Origin: Candidatus Melainabacteria bacterium
Lineage (GTDB): Bacteria > Cyanobacteriota > Vampirovibrionia > Obscuribacterales > Obscuribacteraceae
Direction of reading: 5' to 3'
DNA length: 64,000 nt
Assembly: GCA_003151275.1 (NCBI GenBank)
Contig: PLXC01000035.1
Span: 137,481 to 201,480 of the forward strand
Shown here: positions 44,489 through 52,831 of the stretch, piece after piece
Layout: each line of letters begins with the position of its first letter
How positions within the stretch are numbered: the stretch's first letter is position 1
Translations under genes and position numbers: made by a program
Notes under the pieces: generated by a model
Database searches by the model: none
Seen by the model: the letters and a program-made list of their open reading frames with translations, nothing else
Told to the model about the DNA's origin: nothing

Positions 44489-45972
44489 TACGTTGCCGCA
44501 CCGGATGAGATTTTGTCCACGGCTTTTTTTAGTTCAGCGCGAATCTTGAACAGACTGTTTAGTTTCTCGCTCAGTTTGTCTGAATCTTTCACATCAAACA
44601 AATCGCTAAGGTCTCTGTTGTGTTCTGACTTTGCGATCAGGTCATATAAAAACATCATCAAGTTTTCCATACCGAACTTGTTGTAAGGAGCACTGAGAAG
44701 CGACGGATCTATGTTTGCATTGCCGTCGCTTAGAACTGTTAACGGGCTGAGCAAGTAGGGCATCTCATAGTCGAGCAGCACAATTTGATTATCCGGCGAG
44801 ATAACGAAATTTTCGATTTCTAGTGGCGGTGGAATTAATGGTGGCATCAATCCTTGCAAGTAAATCAACGTATTGCAAAGTTGCACACCCCATCCCAAAA
44901 CAGTTTCCAAATTGGCGCGGACGTTTTTGAGCGATTTCCCAATGACCTGATTCTCCACCAAGTACAGGCAGCGGTCCTCATAAGTGTGAAAGTCCACCAA
45001 TTTAGATACGCCCGGATGATCAATTTGTTGTAAAACGCGAGCTCGCCGCGCCACCAATCCAATTGAATCAGTATCGAACTTTCCGGCGCGATCAGCGAGC
45101 TCGAACATCTTTAAATTTACAGTTCGATTCGCCTGCCATTGGTCTTGCGCAGTAGCACGGATGTAGATGATGCCCTGCGGCAAAGGAGATTGATCTACGG
45201 ATGTTTCAGTTTTTGTTGTTTGAATATTGATATAGCGATCAGACCAAACAGAGAAGCTTCCAGAAAACGGACGTTGCTTCTTGGTAAACAATCGCATCGA
45301 TGACAATTGCGTATTGTAGAGATTTCCTTGCGCATCGAACTTATATCCCACTGACTCCATCAGGGCTTCAGAATCGGGCGCGAGAATTTCGACGCCACTC
45401 TCCGCAGTGTCACACGCGGCAACCTGGAATGCGCCGCTGGCACGTAACGGTTTGTTCTTGTGCTGCAATTTCGCCGAGGCAATCGATTGCGTGATGCGCT
45501 CCATTACGAGTCGAGCAGAAGCTTGAGTCGTATCCGGTAAAAGAATGAGGATATGTCCTGGTTCGAAAAAACAAACTCGATCGCTGCCGCGCAACGAATT
45601 GGTGCAGACGATTTTTCCCAGTCGATCCAGTTGCTCAGCTGCACCGGCACCCAGGACGTTACTGACTTGTTCGTACTCCAGTATATCGAGAGAGGCAATT
45701 GCAAATGGTCTTCCGTCTTTGCAATAACGCTGAGACTGCTTGAGGACAAGACTCCTGACGCCGTCTGCAGCTATCACAGTCGGTTCACTGCTCGCACCCG
45801 AGGATTTGCGCGCGCTGCCACGACCGCTAGCCCTGCGTTCAAGTGCTTGACTATCAATTACTACTTGCAATTCATTATTAGGTGGCTCTGCCATACGCGG
45901 TATTTTCGCACGAATTGCAACGTCTTGATGGACATTCATCCTGATAGTATGTACGTCGAATAGAATTGACAT
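44488..45972 (-). CDS. Degenerate GGDEF domain fused to a pseudokinase
   Basis: Up to 494 residues. The first codons overlap a palindromic repeat, so ATG codons 12 or 27 may be the true start. Residues ~70-215 follow the GGDEF fold (FAIASLDILEYEQVSNVLG, LRGSDRVCFFEPGHILILLP), but the G-G-D-E-F loop reads F-E-P-G-H, so no cyclase activity is expected. Residues ~265-430 follow a Ser/Thr kinase fold (LQQIDHPGVSKLVDFH, LEIENFVISPDNQIVLLDYE), but the HRD motif is replaced by P-P-P and DFG by D-Y-E. Both catalytic centres are lost, so it looks like a pure sensor or scaffold, co-translated with NurA. Confidence 0.75.
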   Translation of the reverse strand: MSILFDVHTIRMNVHQDVAIRAKIPRMAEPPNNELQVVIDSQALERRASGRGSARKSSGASSEPTVIAADGVRSLVLKQSQRYCKDGRPFAIASLDILEYEQVSNVLGAGAAEQLDRLGKIVCTNSLRGSDRVCFFEPGHILILLPDTTQASARLVMERITQSIASAKLQHKNKPLRASGAFQVAACDTAESGVEILAPDSEALMESVGYKFDAQGNLYNTQLSSMRLFTKKQRPFSGSFSVWSDRYINIQTTKTETSVDQSPLPQGIIYIRATAQDQWQANRTVNLKMFELADRAGKFDTDSIGLVARRARVLQQIDHPGVSKLVDFHTYEDRCLYLVENQVIGKSLKNVRANLETVLGWGVQLCNTLIYLQGLMPPLIPPPLEIENFVISPDNQIVLLDYEMPYLLSPLTVLSDGNANIDPSLLSAPYNKFGMENLMMFLYDLIAKSEHNRDLSDLFDVKDSDKLSEKLNSLFKIRAELKKAVDKISSGAAT

Positions 45973-46003
45973 GGGCAGCTAGAATAGCCGCGCTTCATTT
46001 CGG
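45973..46003 (+). repeat. REP-like palindromic element between divergent genes
   Basis: GCAGCTA-GAA-TAGCCGC (45975-45991), one mismatch in a 7-bp stem, followed by GCTTCATTTCGG. The element occupies the space between the GGDEF-pseudokinase gene and the helix-turn-helix gene and touches the first codons of the longest form of the former. Confidence 0.7.
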
Positions 46004-46030
46004 TCCCTTAGCACAGACACTATCCTCCCA

Positions 46031-46495
46031 ATGAAACAATTCAAGCCTATCCCTTCAAACTTTGTCCTCGCTCCTACCTTGGCTAGAAGAATTTTGCAGG
46101 TGCGCGAGTTCAGAAATATGACGGTGGTGGATCTGGCTTCATTGTCTAATTTCCCGATAAAGCGTATTGAAGAGCTCGAATCTGGTTTAGAAACATGGCT
46201 TTCATCGACCGAGCGGCAAAGATTGGCAAAAGCGTTGAGTGTCGAACCATCACTTTTGAAAGAGGTTGAACAACGAGCGAACGAGACTGCTCCGATACCA
46301 GAATCAAAAATGCTTGATGCTGCCACAGCAGAGCAACTCGGCCAAGATATATTGGATGGCCTCGAGAACTTAAAGTGTCCAGACTGCGGCGCGTCGCTCA
46401 CCACCAGCGTGATAGACGGTTTAGATATGGACGGACATCCAACCCAATTTGCAAAAGCGTTTTGCGTCAAGTGTCCATACGTGCTCAGGATTTAG
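46031..46495 (+). CDS. XRE-type helix-turn-helix protein with C-terminal zinc ribbon
   Basis: 154 residues. Residues ~20-75 match an XRE/Cro helix-turn-helix: ARRILQVREFRNMTVVDLAS, then FPIKRIEELESG and ERQRLAKALSV. The C-terminus has KCPDCGASLTTS and FCVKCPYVL, a C-x2-C...C-x2-C zinc-ribbon-like unit. It is probably a DNA-binding regulator; target unknown, though it is divergent from the GGDEF-pseudokinase/NurA pair and could control it. No ribosome-binding site of note stands before ATG 46031. Confidence 0.75.
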   Translation: MKQFKPIPSNFVLAPTLARRILQVREFRNMTVVDLASLSNFPIKRIEELESGLETWLSSTERQRLAKALSVEPSLLKEVEQRANETAPIPESKMLDAATAEQLGQDILDGLENLKCPDCGASLTTSVIDGLDMDGHPTQFAKAFCVKCPYVLRI

Positions 46496-46561
46496 CTGGC
46501 AGGAAGCGTTTCAGGAATCGAATCCTAATGGATGATACCGTGCTGCAAGGTCACGCAACCT

Positions 46562-46624
46562 GAAATTGGATGTTGTAGTTACGCGAAATTGGCTGTTGTA
46601 TTTAAGCCGAAATTGGATGTTTCA
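46562..46624. repeat. Three 16-bp direct repeats at a gene end
   Basis: GAAATTGGATGTTGTA (46562-46577), GAAATTGGCTGTTGTA (46585-46600) and GAAATTGGATGTTTCA (46609-46624), with periods of 23 and 24 bp. The third copy lies within the last codons and stop of the Clp-N gene. Copies are too few for CRISPR; they look like a small local duplication spreading outward from the gene end. Confidence 0.7.
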
Positions 46625-47756
46625 AGAAGCATTGCCTGATGGTGTCATCGAGCCTTGTGCTCAACTTGGTTAGTCTTGCGGCAATTTCAATGCGTCTCTT
46701 TTGCAAGTTCAATAAATGCTTGCGTCTGTGATCATCGAGCGCTTCCGCAAATGATTCATGCAACGCAATTTCTTCGCTTTGTGCCCACCATAGATCTTCT
46801 ATGACGCTACCGATCAAGTCGTGTTCGGCTTCATCGAGCATCGTGGATAAAATGCGATATTCATTGCACCACATGTGTTCGATGGTGCTTCGAACTTCGG
46901 CGCGGACATTTTGCGCTGCGCTTGTGACGATGGTTGCGGTCATTTCTTTGTCTAGCGTTCCTACACGTTGAGACAAGTTTCGAATACTCTCTTCGAGCAA
47001 ATATCTCTGGAAAGAAACTTGCGTTGAAAGAAATTCGCTCAGATAAGTGATCACGACCATATGCACAATTTCGCTACGAGTTGGCAAATGCAATCTGGTG
47101 TGTCCACTGCGCTTCGCCAGATCATTTAGGGAACTTACGGAGCGATAATGTTTTTCAACGAACTCGGCCAATCCATGAATCAATGAGCTGCGCAATCCAC
47201 CGATATTACCTTTAGCGAACGATTCTTGAGCAATCAACTGAATTACTTGCTTTCTCAAGAAAGTAAGATTGACACTCAGTTCTTCGAAGATAACGATAGC
47301 GCCTGCTTCTTTAAGATCCAAAATTCCGAGCAGCAAATGTTCTGGTTCGATTTCTTCAGAACCGTAAAAAACAGAATACTCTTCAGCTCTGCGCATTGCG
47401 GCAACCACGGCCGAACTAAATGCGGGTTTGTCGATTGCACCATATTGTCCGGACAACTTAGCGACAGCATCGACACTCGGTGGTCTATCGGTAAAAATCG
47501 GCTCTGCGTCAGGATTAAGCCTTAGATGATTTTCTATTTCTTGCTCGGCACTTTTAGTATCAACACTCATCGAGGCGAGAGCGCGCGAAGCAACATTAGC
47601 CTCGTCACCGTTTGATTCAATTAAAGCGAGCAGCAAATGCTCGGAGCAAACCCATTTGTTATTCAGCCTCAGACATTCATCGAGTGCCAAATACACCACC
47701 CCAAGTAGGGATTCGCTAGCGCGCTCAAATACAAAGTCAAACATCAAGCTCTCCAA
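46602..47756 (-). CDS. Stand-alone Clp N-terminal-domain protein
   Basis: 384 residues (ATG 47756, or 47744 four codons later). Residues ~5-160 are a double Clp-N domain, as in ClpC/ClpB: FERASESLLGVVYLAL, SEHLLLALIES, and in the second repeat AVVAAMRRAEEYS and IEPEHLLLGILDL. No AAA+ ATPase follows; the rest (~170-384) is helical with a predicted coiled coil. Clp-N domains recognise substrates or adaptors, so a protein with this part alone could act as an adaptor or decoy for ClpC/ClpB. The last codons overlap the 46562-46624 repeats. Confidence 0.8.
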   Translation of the reverse strand: MESLMFDFVFERASESLLGVVYLALDECLRLNNKWVCSEHLLLALIESNGDEANVASRALASMSVDTKSAEQEIENHLRLNPDAEPIFTDRPPSVDAVAKLSGQYGAIDKPAFSSAVVAAMRRAEEYSVFYGSEEIEPEHLLLGILDLKEAGAIVIFEELSVNLTFLRKQVIQLIAQESFAKGNIGGLRSSLIHGLAEFVEKHYRSVSSLNDLAKRSGHTRLHLPTRSEIVHMVVITYLSEFLSTQVSFQRYLLEESIRNLSQRVGTLDKEMTATIVTSAAQNVRAEVRSTIEHMWCNEYRILSTMLDEAEHDLIGSVIEDLWWAQSEEIALHESFAEALDDHRRKHLLNLQKRRIEIAARLTKLSTRLDDTIRQCFLKHPISA

Positions 47757-47925
47757 TTAAAAATTGCTCACCGTGAAGCATCACGCAGCAACCCAACAAT
47801 ATAGTCGCATACTACTTCTTTAATTTTAGGATAGCAAGCCAAAAGCAAAGATTCTCACGACACATCAACATGCGCCAGGGCGCAGCCTATACAATGCTCC
47901 AAGAGATGAATCCCGGAGCTTACCT

Positions 47926-48774
47926 GTGAAAATTCTGATATCCAACGACGACGGCATCAACGCAAAGGGCATAAGGGTTCTTGCGCAGCGCTTATCCCAA
48001 GACAACGAGCATGAAGTTTTCGTTGTGGCACCAGATCGCGAAAGAAGCGCAACTGGTCACTCCTTAACGTTGCACAAGCCACTCCGCATTGAGGAAATCG
48101 AATTACCGGGCAACGTCAAAGGTGCCTGGTCGACAAGCGGCACGCCGAGCGATTGTGTGAAGCTCGCCGTAACAGAATTAATCGGTAGCCCGCGACCGGA
48201 CATCGTCATTTCGGGAATCAACCATGGTCCAAATCTCGGTAGCGAAGTGCTCTATTCAGGCACGGTCGCAGCTGCCATGGAAGGTGCTTTCATGGACATT
48301 CCAAGCATCGCTGTCAGCCACATGTATGGTGAGACGCGACATTTTGAAACTGCCGCCGAATTTATTGCCAAGTTGGTCAGAGTATTTCCGAAAGCGCATC
48401 TGGCCAAGCGAAGCTTGTTAAACGTGAATGTACCGTGCGTGCCCGTGGATCAAGTGAAAGGCGTGTTGGTCACGGAACTTGGGGTTCGCTTATACGATGA
48501 TTATTTTGAGAAACGCACTGATCCACGCGGACGCGTTTATTACTGGCTTGCCGGGCAAGCGATCGAAGTGGATGAGTCAGAAAACTCAGATGTCTGGGCG
48601 GTTTTAAACAATTATATTTCGATCACTCCAATCTCATTCAACATGACAGATCACACGGCAATGCGGAAATTGCAGGCAGTCGACGAGCTAAAAACGTTTT
48701 TCCATTCTACGGACCGCAATGGAGATCAGCCAGTTGCGCCTGTGAGCATTAAGCATACCAAGGAGCACAAATGA
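47926..48774 (+). CDS. surE: 5'/3'-nucleotidase SurE
   Basis: 282 residues, starting at GTG 47926. SurE signature: KILISNDDGINAKGI (metal-binding Asp-Asp), APDRERSATGHSLTL, STSGTPSDCVKLA and ISGINHGPNLGSEVLYSGTV. The enzyme dephosphorylates nucleoside monophosphates and short polyphosphates; the family is linked to stationary-phase survival. Its stop overlaps the start of the next gene (ATGA), so the two are co-translated. No ribosome-binding site stronger than GGAGC at 9 nt is seen. Confidence 0.96.
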   Translation: MKILISNDDGINAKGIRVLAQRLSQDNEHEVFVVAPDRERSATGHSLTLHKPLRIEEIELPGNVKGAWSTSGTPSDCVKLAVTELIGSPRPDIVISGINHGPNLGSEVLYSGTVAAAMEGAFMDIPSIAVSHMYGETRHFETAAEFIAKLVRVFPKAHLAKRSLLNVNVPCVPVDQVKGVLVTELGVRLYDDYFEKRTDPRGRVYYWLAGQAIEVDESENSDVWAVLNNYISITPISFNMTDHTAMRKLQAVDELKTFFHSTDRNGDQPVAPVSIKHTKEHK

Positions 48775-49505
48775 CCGCGGTAAGCTCAGAAACGGGGCTG
48801 GACCCAAATCAAGCTGTTCGACTCTTCTTCGCCGATAAGGACTGGCGAATGAAAGCCGGCATCGGTGGCGTGTTTAGCGCCGGAGCGTTTCTGCTGTTTT
48901 TTCTTGGACCGATGTTCATTCCTCTAGCATTCTGCCTCTGGGGCTTGCTGACCGGTTATTACCTGCGTCTGGTCAGATCGAAAATCGCTGATATGCATGC
49001 ACCATTGCCGAAATGGAACGATTGGATGGATCTGCTGATTTCAGGAATTACGTGGATTGCCGTGGCTTTCGGACAAGGTTTAATTCCGATTTCGATTGCA
49101 ACCGTCGCTCTGCTTTGTGCCACTGCCGGTGGTCCTCGTTTCGTGATAGGGCACCAATACACGCTATGGGCGGTTTCTTCAGTTGTTGTCGTGACGTTAT
49201 CTTGGGTCACAGTGTCGCTTGTGTCCACCGTAATCATGGCCAACTTCGCCAAGCAAGAGCGCATGTCCGCTGCATTTGATGTGTTTACTGTAGGAAAAAA
49301 ATTGTCCACATCGGCGGGGATTTTCACCCAAGCATGGCTGCTGATGATCGGCATCCAGTGGATAGGCTTCATCATTCCCACAGTAAGCATTTTAGGGATC
49401 GCCTTGATCCCAATCTGCGGTTTCATTGCCAGCTGCATCGCGGCAATTTTGCTTGCCCAGGCTTGGACTTCCTCGGAAAACGCAGTCAAAACCCAGCCAG
49501 GTTAG
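48771..49505 (+). CDS. DUF4013-type membrane protein
   Basis: 244 residues with about six membrane helices. The family pattern begins with VRLFFADKDWRMKAGIGGV (the D-x-x-W start of DUF4013) and continues with GLLTGYYLRLVRSKIADMHA, LPKWNDWMDLLISG near residue 85. Function unknown. It overlaps surE by 4 bp and is followed by a palindromic repeat and a convergent gene. Confidence 0.8.
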   Translation: MTAVSSETGLDPNQAVRLFFADKDWRMKAGIGGVFSAGAFLLFFLGPMFIPLAFCLWGLLTGYYLRLVRSKIADMHAPLPKWNDWMDLLISGITWIAVAFGQGLIPISIATVALLCATAGGPRFVIGHQYTLWAVSSVVVVTLSWVTVSLVSTVIMANFAKQERMSAAFDVFTVGKKLSTSAGIFTQAWLLMIGIQWIGFIIPTVSILGIALIPICGFIASCIAAILLAQAWTSSENAVKTQPG

Positions 49506-49525
49506 CGTTTCAGTCTGCTCTCGAA

Positions 49526-49554
49526 GTACGCGGGACGCGTGCGCTCCATTTCGG
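49526..49554 (+). repeat. REP-like palindromic element (short stem)
   Basis: ACGCG-GGA-CGCGT (49528-49540), a 5-bp stem, followed exactly by GCGCTCCATTTCGG (49541-49554). The tail is the longest form of the motif seen beside the other palindromes. It lies between convergent genes ending at 49505 and 49590. Confidence 0.7.
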
Positions 49555-49589
49555 CAGATGCATTCCGTTCAAGCCCGGGCGTACCAAAC

Positions 49590-50126
49590 TTAGCGCTTAA
49601 CTACAGTTTTGAGCCTGCCGTCAGGCATATACCAAAGCTTTGTCTGAGCGATTGAAGGCGTCGAGTATGGACCGCCAAGAGGCGTCATCATGGGCGTCTG
49701 CGTCATTTGTTTGTGGAATGCCAATGCCCAACGGCACAGCTCCTTAGCTTTATCTTGGCCAACGACGCTGAATCGCTTAAATCCTACGGTACACACATCA
49801 GCAGCTTCGTCGACTGAAGCCGGAACAGTGATTTTTATGACCTGGTCTTTCTTATAGGACGAAGACTTGTTAATAATTCGGCTATTCAGGGGGCTTGGCA
49901 CTCTGACGTTCATTGTGTGAGGAATGACCGGGAATGCCACCGCCAATTGCCGTCCGGAGTTGTCAGCTGTGGCATGGTACGAAGTATCACCACTCCAGGT
50001 CGAAGACACGCCAAGGGAAGGAACAGGAGGGCTCTGAGTGGGGCTGGCACAAAGGCCAGGCACGGATAGCTGGCTGAGCAAAACTGCCGCCGCAAACGCT
50101 TGAGTGGTGGAAACTCTTAGAAACAT
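49590..50126 (-). CDS. Hypothetical secreted protein
   Basis: 178 residues with a signal peptide (TTQAFAAAVLLSQLSVPGLC; cut near residue 27). The mature part has a Ser/Pro-rich segment, then an ordered stretch with DQVIKITVPASVDEAADV and QDKAKELCRWALAFHKQ, and ends with LWYMPDGRLKTVVKR. Two Cys in the mature domain could pair. No family recognised. It is a single gene converging with the DUF4013 gene. Confidence that it is coding is good; function is unknown. Confidence 0.6.
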   Translation of the reverse strand: MFLRVSTTQAFAAAVLLSQLSVPGLCASPTQSPPVPSLGVSSTWSGDTSYHATADNSGRQLAVAFPVIPHTMNVRVPSPLNSRIINKSSSYKKDQVIKITVPASVDEAADVCTVGFKRFSVVGQDKAKELCRWALAFHKQMTQTPMMTPLGGPYSTPSIAQTKLWYMPDGRLKTVVKR

Positions 50127-50570
50127 ACCGACCTGAGACTCAACGGGGGCAATTATCGCACGTGCGGCAGGCTCGACTGCTTGGCAATCTCATAATTTCT
50201 TGATAACGAAGCAAAATAAGTCTTAAACCGATATCGGTTGAAATATTACCCGTCTCTCAAGAAGCACGATATTGCCCGCGCCCCGGGAATCCTCTTGATT
50301 ACGCCGGTCTAAGCTTATGGTAGGATCAGTTTTAATTGTGTTTCTGGCTGCCTGTGGCCAGCGTTTTAAGTATTATGGACGATCCTCAAAGTAGCACCAC
50401 CAAGTCGAATCCCGAAGAACCTCCTCAGAGGTGTGCATCGGTATTGGAATCACGTCTTCATTCTTTTGCAAGCAAACCGACCGGTTACAAGCCATGTCGG
50501 TTATTTTGTTTCTGCTGTGATTATTAGTGAGAAAGGAGCTAGCCATCGCTAATGCGATGCAAGATTTGCC
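50127..50570. other. Leader region before the CNNM/CorC-like gene
   Basis: About 440 bp. A 63-codon frame (50336-50527) is not supported by a ribosome-binding site or a known product. A terminator-like stem (50475-50511) and then AAGGAG (50533-50538) precede the next gene. No known riboswitch core was recognised. Confidence 0.45.
50475..50511 (+). terminator. Stem-loop with T-run upstream of the CNNM/CorC-like gene (possible attenuator)
   Basis: AACCGAC (50475-50481) and GTCGGTT (50496-50502) form a perfect 7-bp stem with a 14-nt loop, followed by ATTTTGTTT. It lies 22 bp before the gene's AAGGAG and on the same strand, a position fitting transcription attenuation. It could alternatively end a short upstream transcript. 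Confidence 0.5.
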
Positions 50571-50633
50571 ATTTTAGAATTTAGCCTGATCGTCATTCTG
50601 ATTGCCATTAACGCATTTTTTGTTGCTGCGGAA

Positions 50634-51962
50634 ATGGGGCTCGCTCGGGTGCGCCGAACGCGCATAGATCAACTCGTCGATGAGGGCAACAAAGCAGCGA
50701 AATTGGTGCAAGTTCACCTCGAAGATCCAGACCGCTTTATCTCTGCCTGTCAGTTGGGCATCACTTTAGCCACACTGGCTTTGGGTGCTGCTGGAGAAGC
50801 CAGTTTTGCAGATAAGCTCGCGGCACTGTTTGCTCAATGGGGTGCAATGGCGGCTTGGTCGCCAGAAATACTCCACTTCGCGCGTCTGTTTTGTTTTGGC
50901 TTCTCGTTTGTAATTACCGCATTTTGCCAAACCGTTTTTGGTGAGTTGATTCCCAAAACATGGACATTCCAACGCGCTGAATCTGTGCTTTTCACACTAA
51001 TCTACCCGATGGAATGGTGGTGCTGGATCGCTTCGCCATTCATAATTGTGTTGAATAGCACCACTGAGTTTATTCTGCGACGCATGAATGTTGTTGAGCC
51101 GCCTCGCAGACACTTCGTTCACTCAGAAGAAGAACTAAAAATGCTTGTTTCTGCCAGTCACGAAGAGGGTGTGCTTGAGCCAGAAGAAGAAGAAATGCTG
51201 CATAGCGTGTTCGACTTCTCAGATACTGTTGCCAGCGAAATCATGACACCACGCACAGACATGACTTGCGTATCGGCTAATTCAACTGTTCGCCAGTTTG
51301 TGGATCTGGCTCTGGAAAAAGGTCATTCCAGAATTCCTATATATGAAACTGATTTGGACAGCATTTTTGGTGCCGTCCACATCCGCGACGGCTTGCGGGC
51401 CATGGTCGAAAAGAAGGAACAGTCACAAGTGCGTGAACTTGCACGCAAAGTGCTGATCGTTCCAGAAAACAAAAACCTTGGCGATCTGCTGACCGAATTC
51501 AAGAAAACCAAAACCCACATGGCGATTGTCGTTGATGAGTATGGTGGCACTCGCGGCATGGCAACCTTTGAAGACTTGCTGGAAGAGCTGGTCGGAGACA
51601 TTGCTGATGAGCACGAAATCGTCGAAGAATTTATTGTCGAAGAACCTGACGGCACGCTTCTTCTCGACGCCAAGCTTCCTTTGTACGAGGCAAACGATAA
51701 ACTTGGCTTGAACATCGATGATTCAGAATTCAACACATTGGGTGGGCATGTTTTTGGTGCGCTCGGCAGAGAGCCATCACCGGGAGATGAAGTTACGACT
51801 GATGCTTACACCTTGCGGATTGAAGAATCTGACCGCCATCGGATCATCAAATTAAGGTTGATCCGTCACCCAAAGCAAACTGACGGATCGAATCCGAATG
51901 GAAATAAAATCGATTTGCCAAGCTCCAAGCAGTCTGCTGCTAAGTCGCTGGAGGCTAGCTGA
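50634..51962 (+). CDS. CNNM/CorC (hemolysin C)-like CBS-domain membrane protein; N-terminus disrupted
   Basis: 442 residues from ATG 50634: CNNM membrane domain to ~190 (QLGITLATLALGAAGEASFA, FGELIPKTW), two CBS domains (MTPRTDMTCVSA to ~330, including DEYGGTRGMATFEDLLEELV) and a CorC_HlyC domain at the end. This start loses the first membrane helix. In frame upstream, LEFSLIVILIAINAFFVAAE is encoded, but no start codon precedes it before TAA. ATG 50557 with MQDLP lies one frame off, so a 1-bp deletion near 50569 or a rare ATT start at 50571 is suspected. The family is linked to Mg2+/Co2+ efflux. Confidence 0.85.
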   Translation: MGLARVRRTRIDQLVDEGNKAAKLVQVHLEDPDRFISACQLGITLATLALGAAGEASFADKLAALFAQWGAMAAWSPEILHFARLFCFGFSFVITAFCQTVFGELIPKTWTFQRAESVLFTLIYPMEWWCWIASPFIIVLNSTTEFILRRMNVVEPPRRHFVHSEEELKMLVSASHEEGVLEPEEEEMLHSVFDFSDTVASEIMTPRTDMTCVSANSTVRQFVDLALEKGHSRIPIYETDLDSIFGAVHIRDGLRAMVEKKEQSQVRELARKVLIVPENKNLGDLLTEFKKTKTHMAIVVDEYGGTRGMATFEDLLEELVGDIADEHEIVEEFIVEEPDGTLLLDAKLPLYEANDKLGLNIDDSEFNTLGGHVFGALGREPSPGDEVTTDAYTLRIEESDRHRIIKLRLIRHPKQTDGSNPNGNKIDLPSSKQSAAKSLEAS

Positions 51963-52000
51963 TTACTTCTCTGGCTGAACTTCCGACTCGAATTGAATTG

Positions 52001-52831
52001 ATGAGAATAGCCTCAGCGTTTCACACAAAGAAACGTCTAGGGCAAAATTTTCTCACGGACACAGTTGCGCTGCAGAACATCGCAAATGCGCTTGATATCG
52101 CCCCTGGTGACAGTGTGCTGGAAATTGGTCCCGGACTTGGATTTCTGACGCACTTTCTGATCGCCACTGGTGCCAACATCCACGCAGTCGAGCTGGACTG
52201 GGAATGCGTGATTAACTTGAAAAATTTGGCACTTCCAAATGTTACCCTCCATCATGAAGACTTCCTGCAATTTGATTTAGGCAGTCAGCCGAGCCATTTA
52301 AAGATCGCGGGAAACGTTCCTTACCAAATCACCACGCCGATTCTATGTTACATCTTTGGTGAAATTGGCTCGCCGCAACCATGGTTCGAAAATGTCGACA
52401 AAGTGGTGCTCACGGTTCAACACGAAGTCGCTCAACGATTTGTAGCTAAGCCTGGCACCAGCGAATATAGCAAGATCACGCTGCTTACCAATTACTTCTC
52501 AGAAGCCGAGATTTTATACACACTTCCGCCCGAAAGTTTTTACCCTTCACCGAAAGTGACGTCAGCGGTTGTTCGATTCACTCCGTTGAAACAACCCTCA
52601 GTAGATTGTGTGAACCACAAGTTGCTGCGTCAAGTAATCAAAGCCGGCTTCGGACAGAAGCGTAAGATGCTCAAAAACAATTTGTCCTTCCTGAAATTAC
52701 CGCTGTCCGCGCTGGATAAAGTATTTAGTCAACTCAACTTGGATCCGCAAACGCGAGCCGAAAGACTATCCTTGCAGCAATTTGCTAAGCTAACCGACTT
52801 GTTAGATCCGTTGGTAAAAGTAAACAACTAA
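52001..52831 (+). CDS. rsmA: 16S rRNA dimethyladenosine transferase RsmA (KsgA)
   Basis: 276 residues from ATG 52001 (a TTG one codon earlier is in frame). Motifs: KKRLGQNFL at the N-terminus, SAM-binding LEIGPGLGFLT, and the catalytic NVPYQITTPIL (N-[LIV]-P-Y). It dimethylates two adjacent adenosines near the 3' end of 16S rRNA. The C-terminal helical domain with FGQKRKMLKNNL is complete. Its stop overlaps the ispE start (TAATG), a gene order common in bacteria. Confidence 0.97.
   Translation: MRIASAFHTKKRLGQNFLTDTVALQNIANALDIAPGDSVLEIGPGLGFLTHFLIATGANIHAVELDWECVINLKNLALPNVTLHHEDFLQFDLGSQPSHLKIAGNVPYQITTPILCYIFGEIGSPQPWFENVDKVVLTVQHEVAQRFVAKPGTSEYSKITLLTNYFSEAEILYTLPPESFYPSPKVTSAVVRFTPLKQPSVDCVNHKLLRQVIKAGFGQKRKMLKNNLSFLKLPLSALDKVFSQLNLDPQTRAERLSLQQFAKLTDLLDPLVKVNN

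Noticed and set aside
46562..46624. CRISPR array
   Set aside because: Three 16-bp repeats with 7-8-bp gaps that run into a coding region.
50336..50527. 63-codon gene upstream of the CNNM/CorC-like gene
   Set aside because: Weak start, no family, and its end runs through the terminator-like stem.
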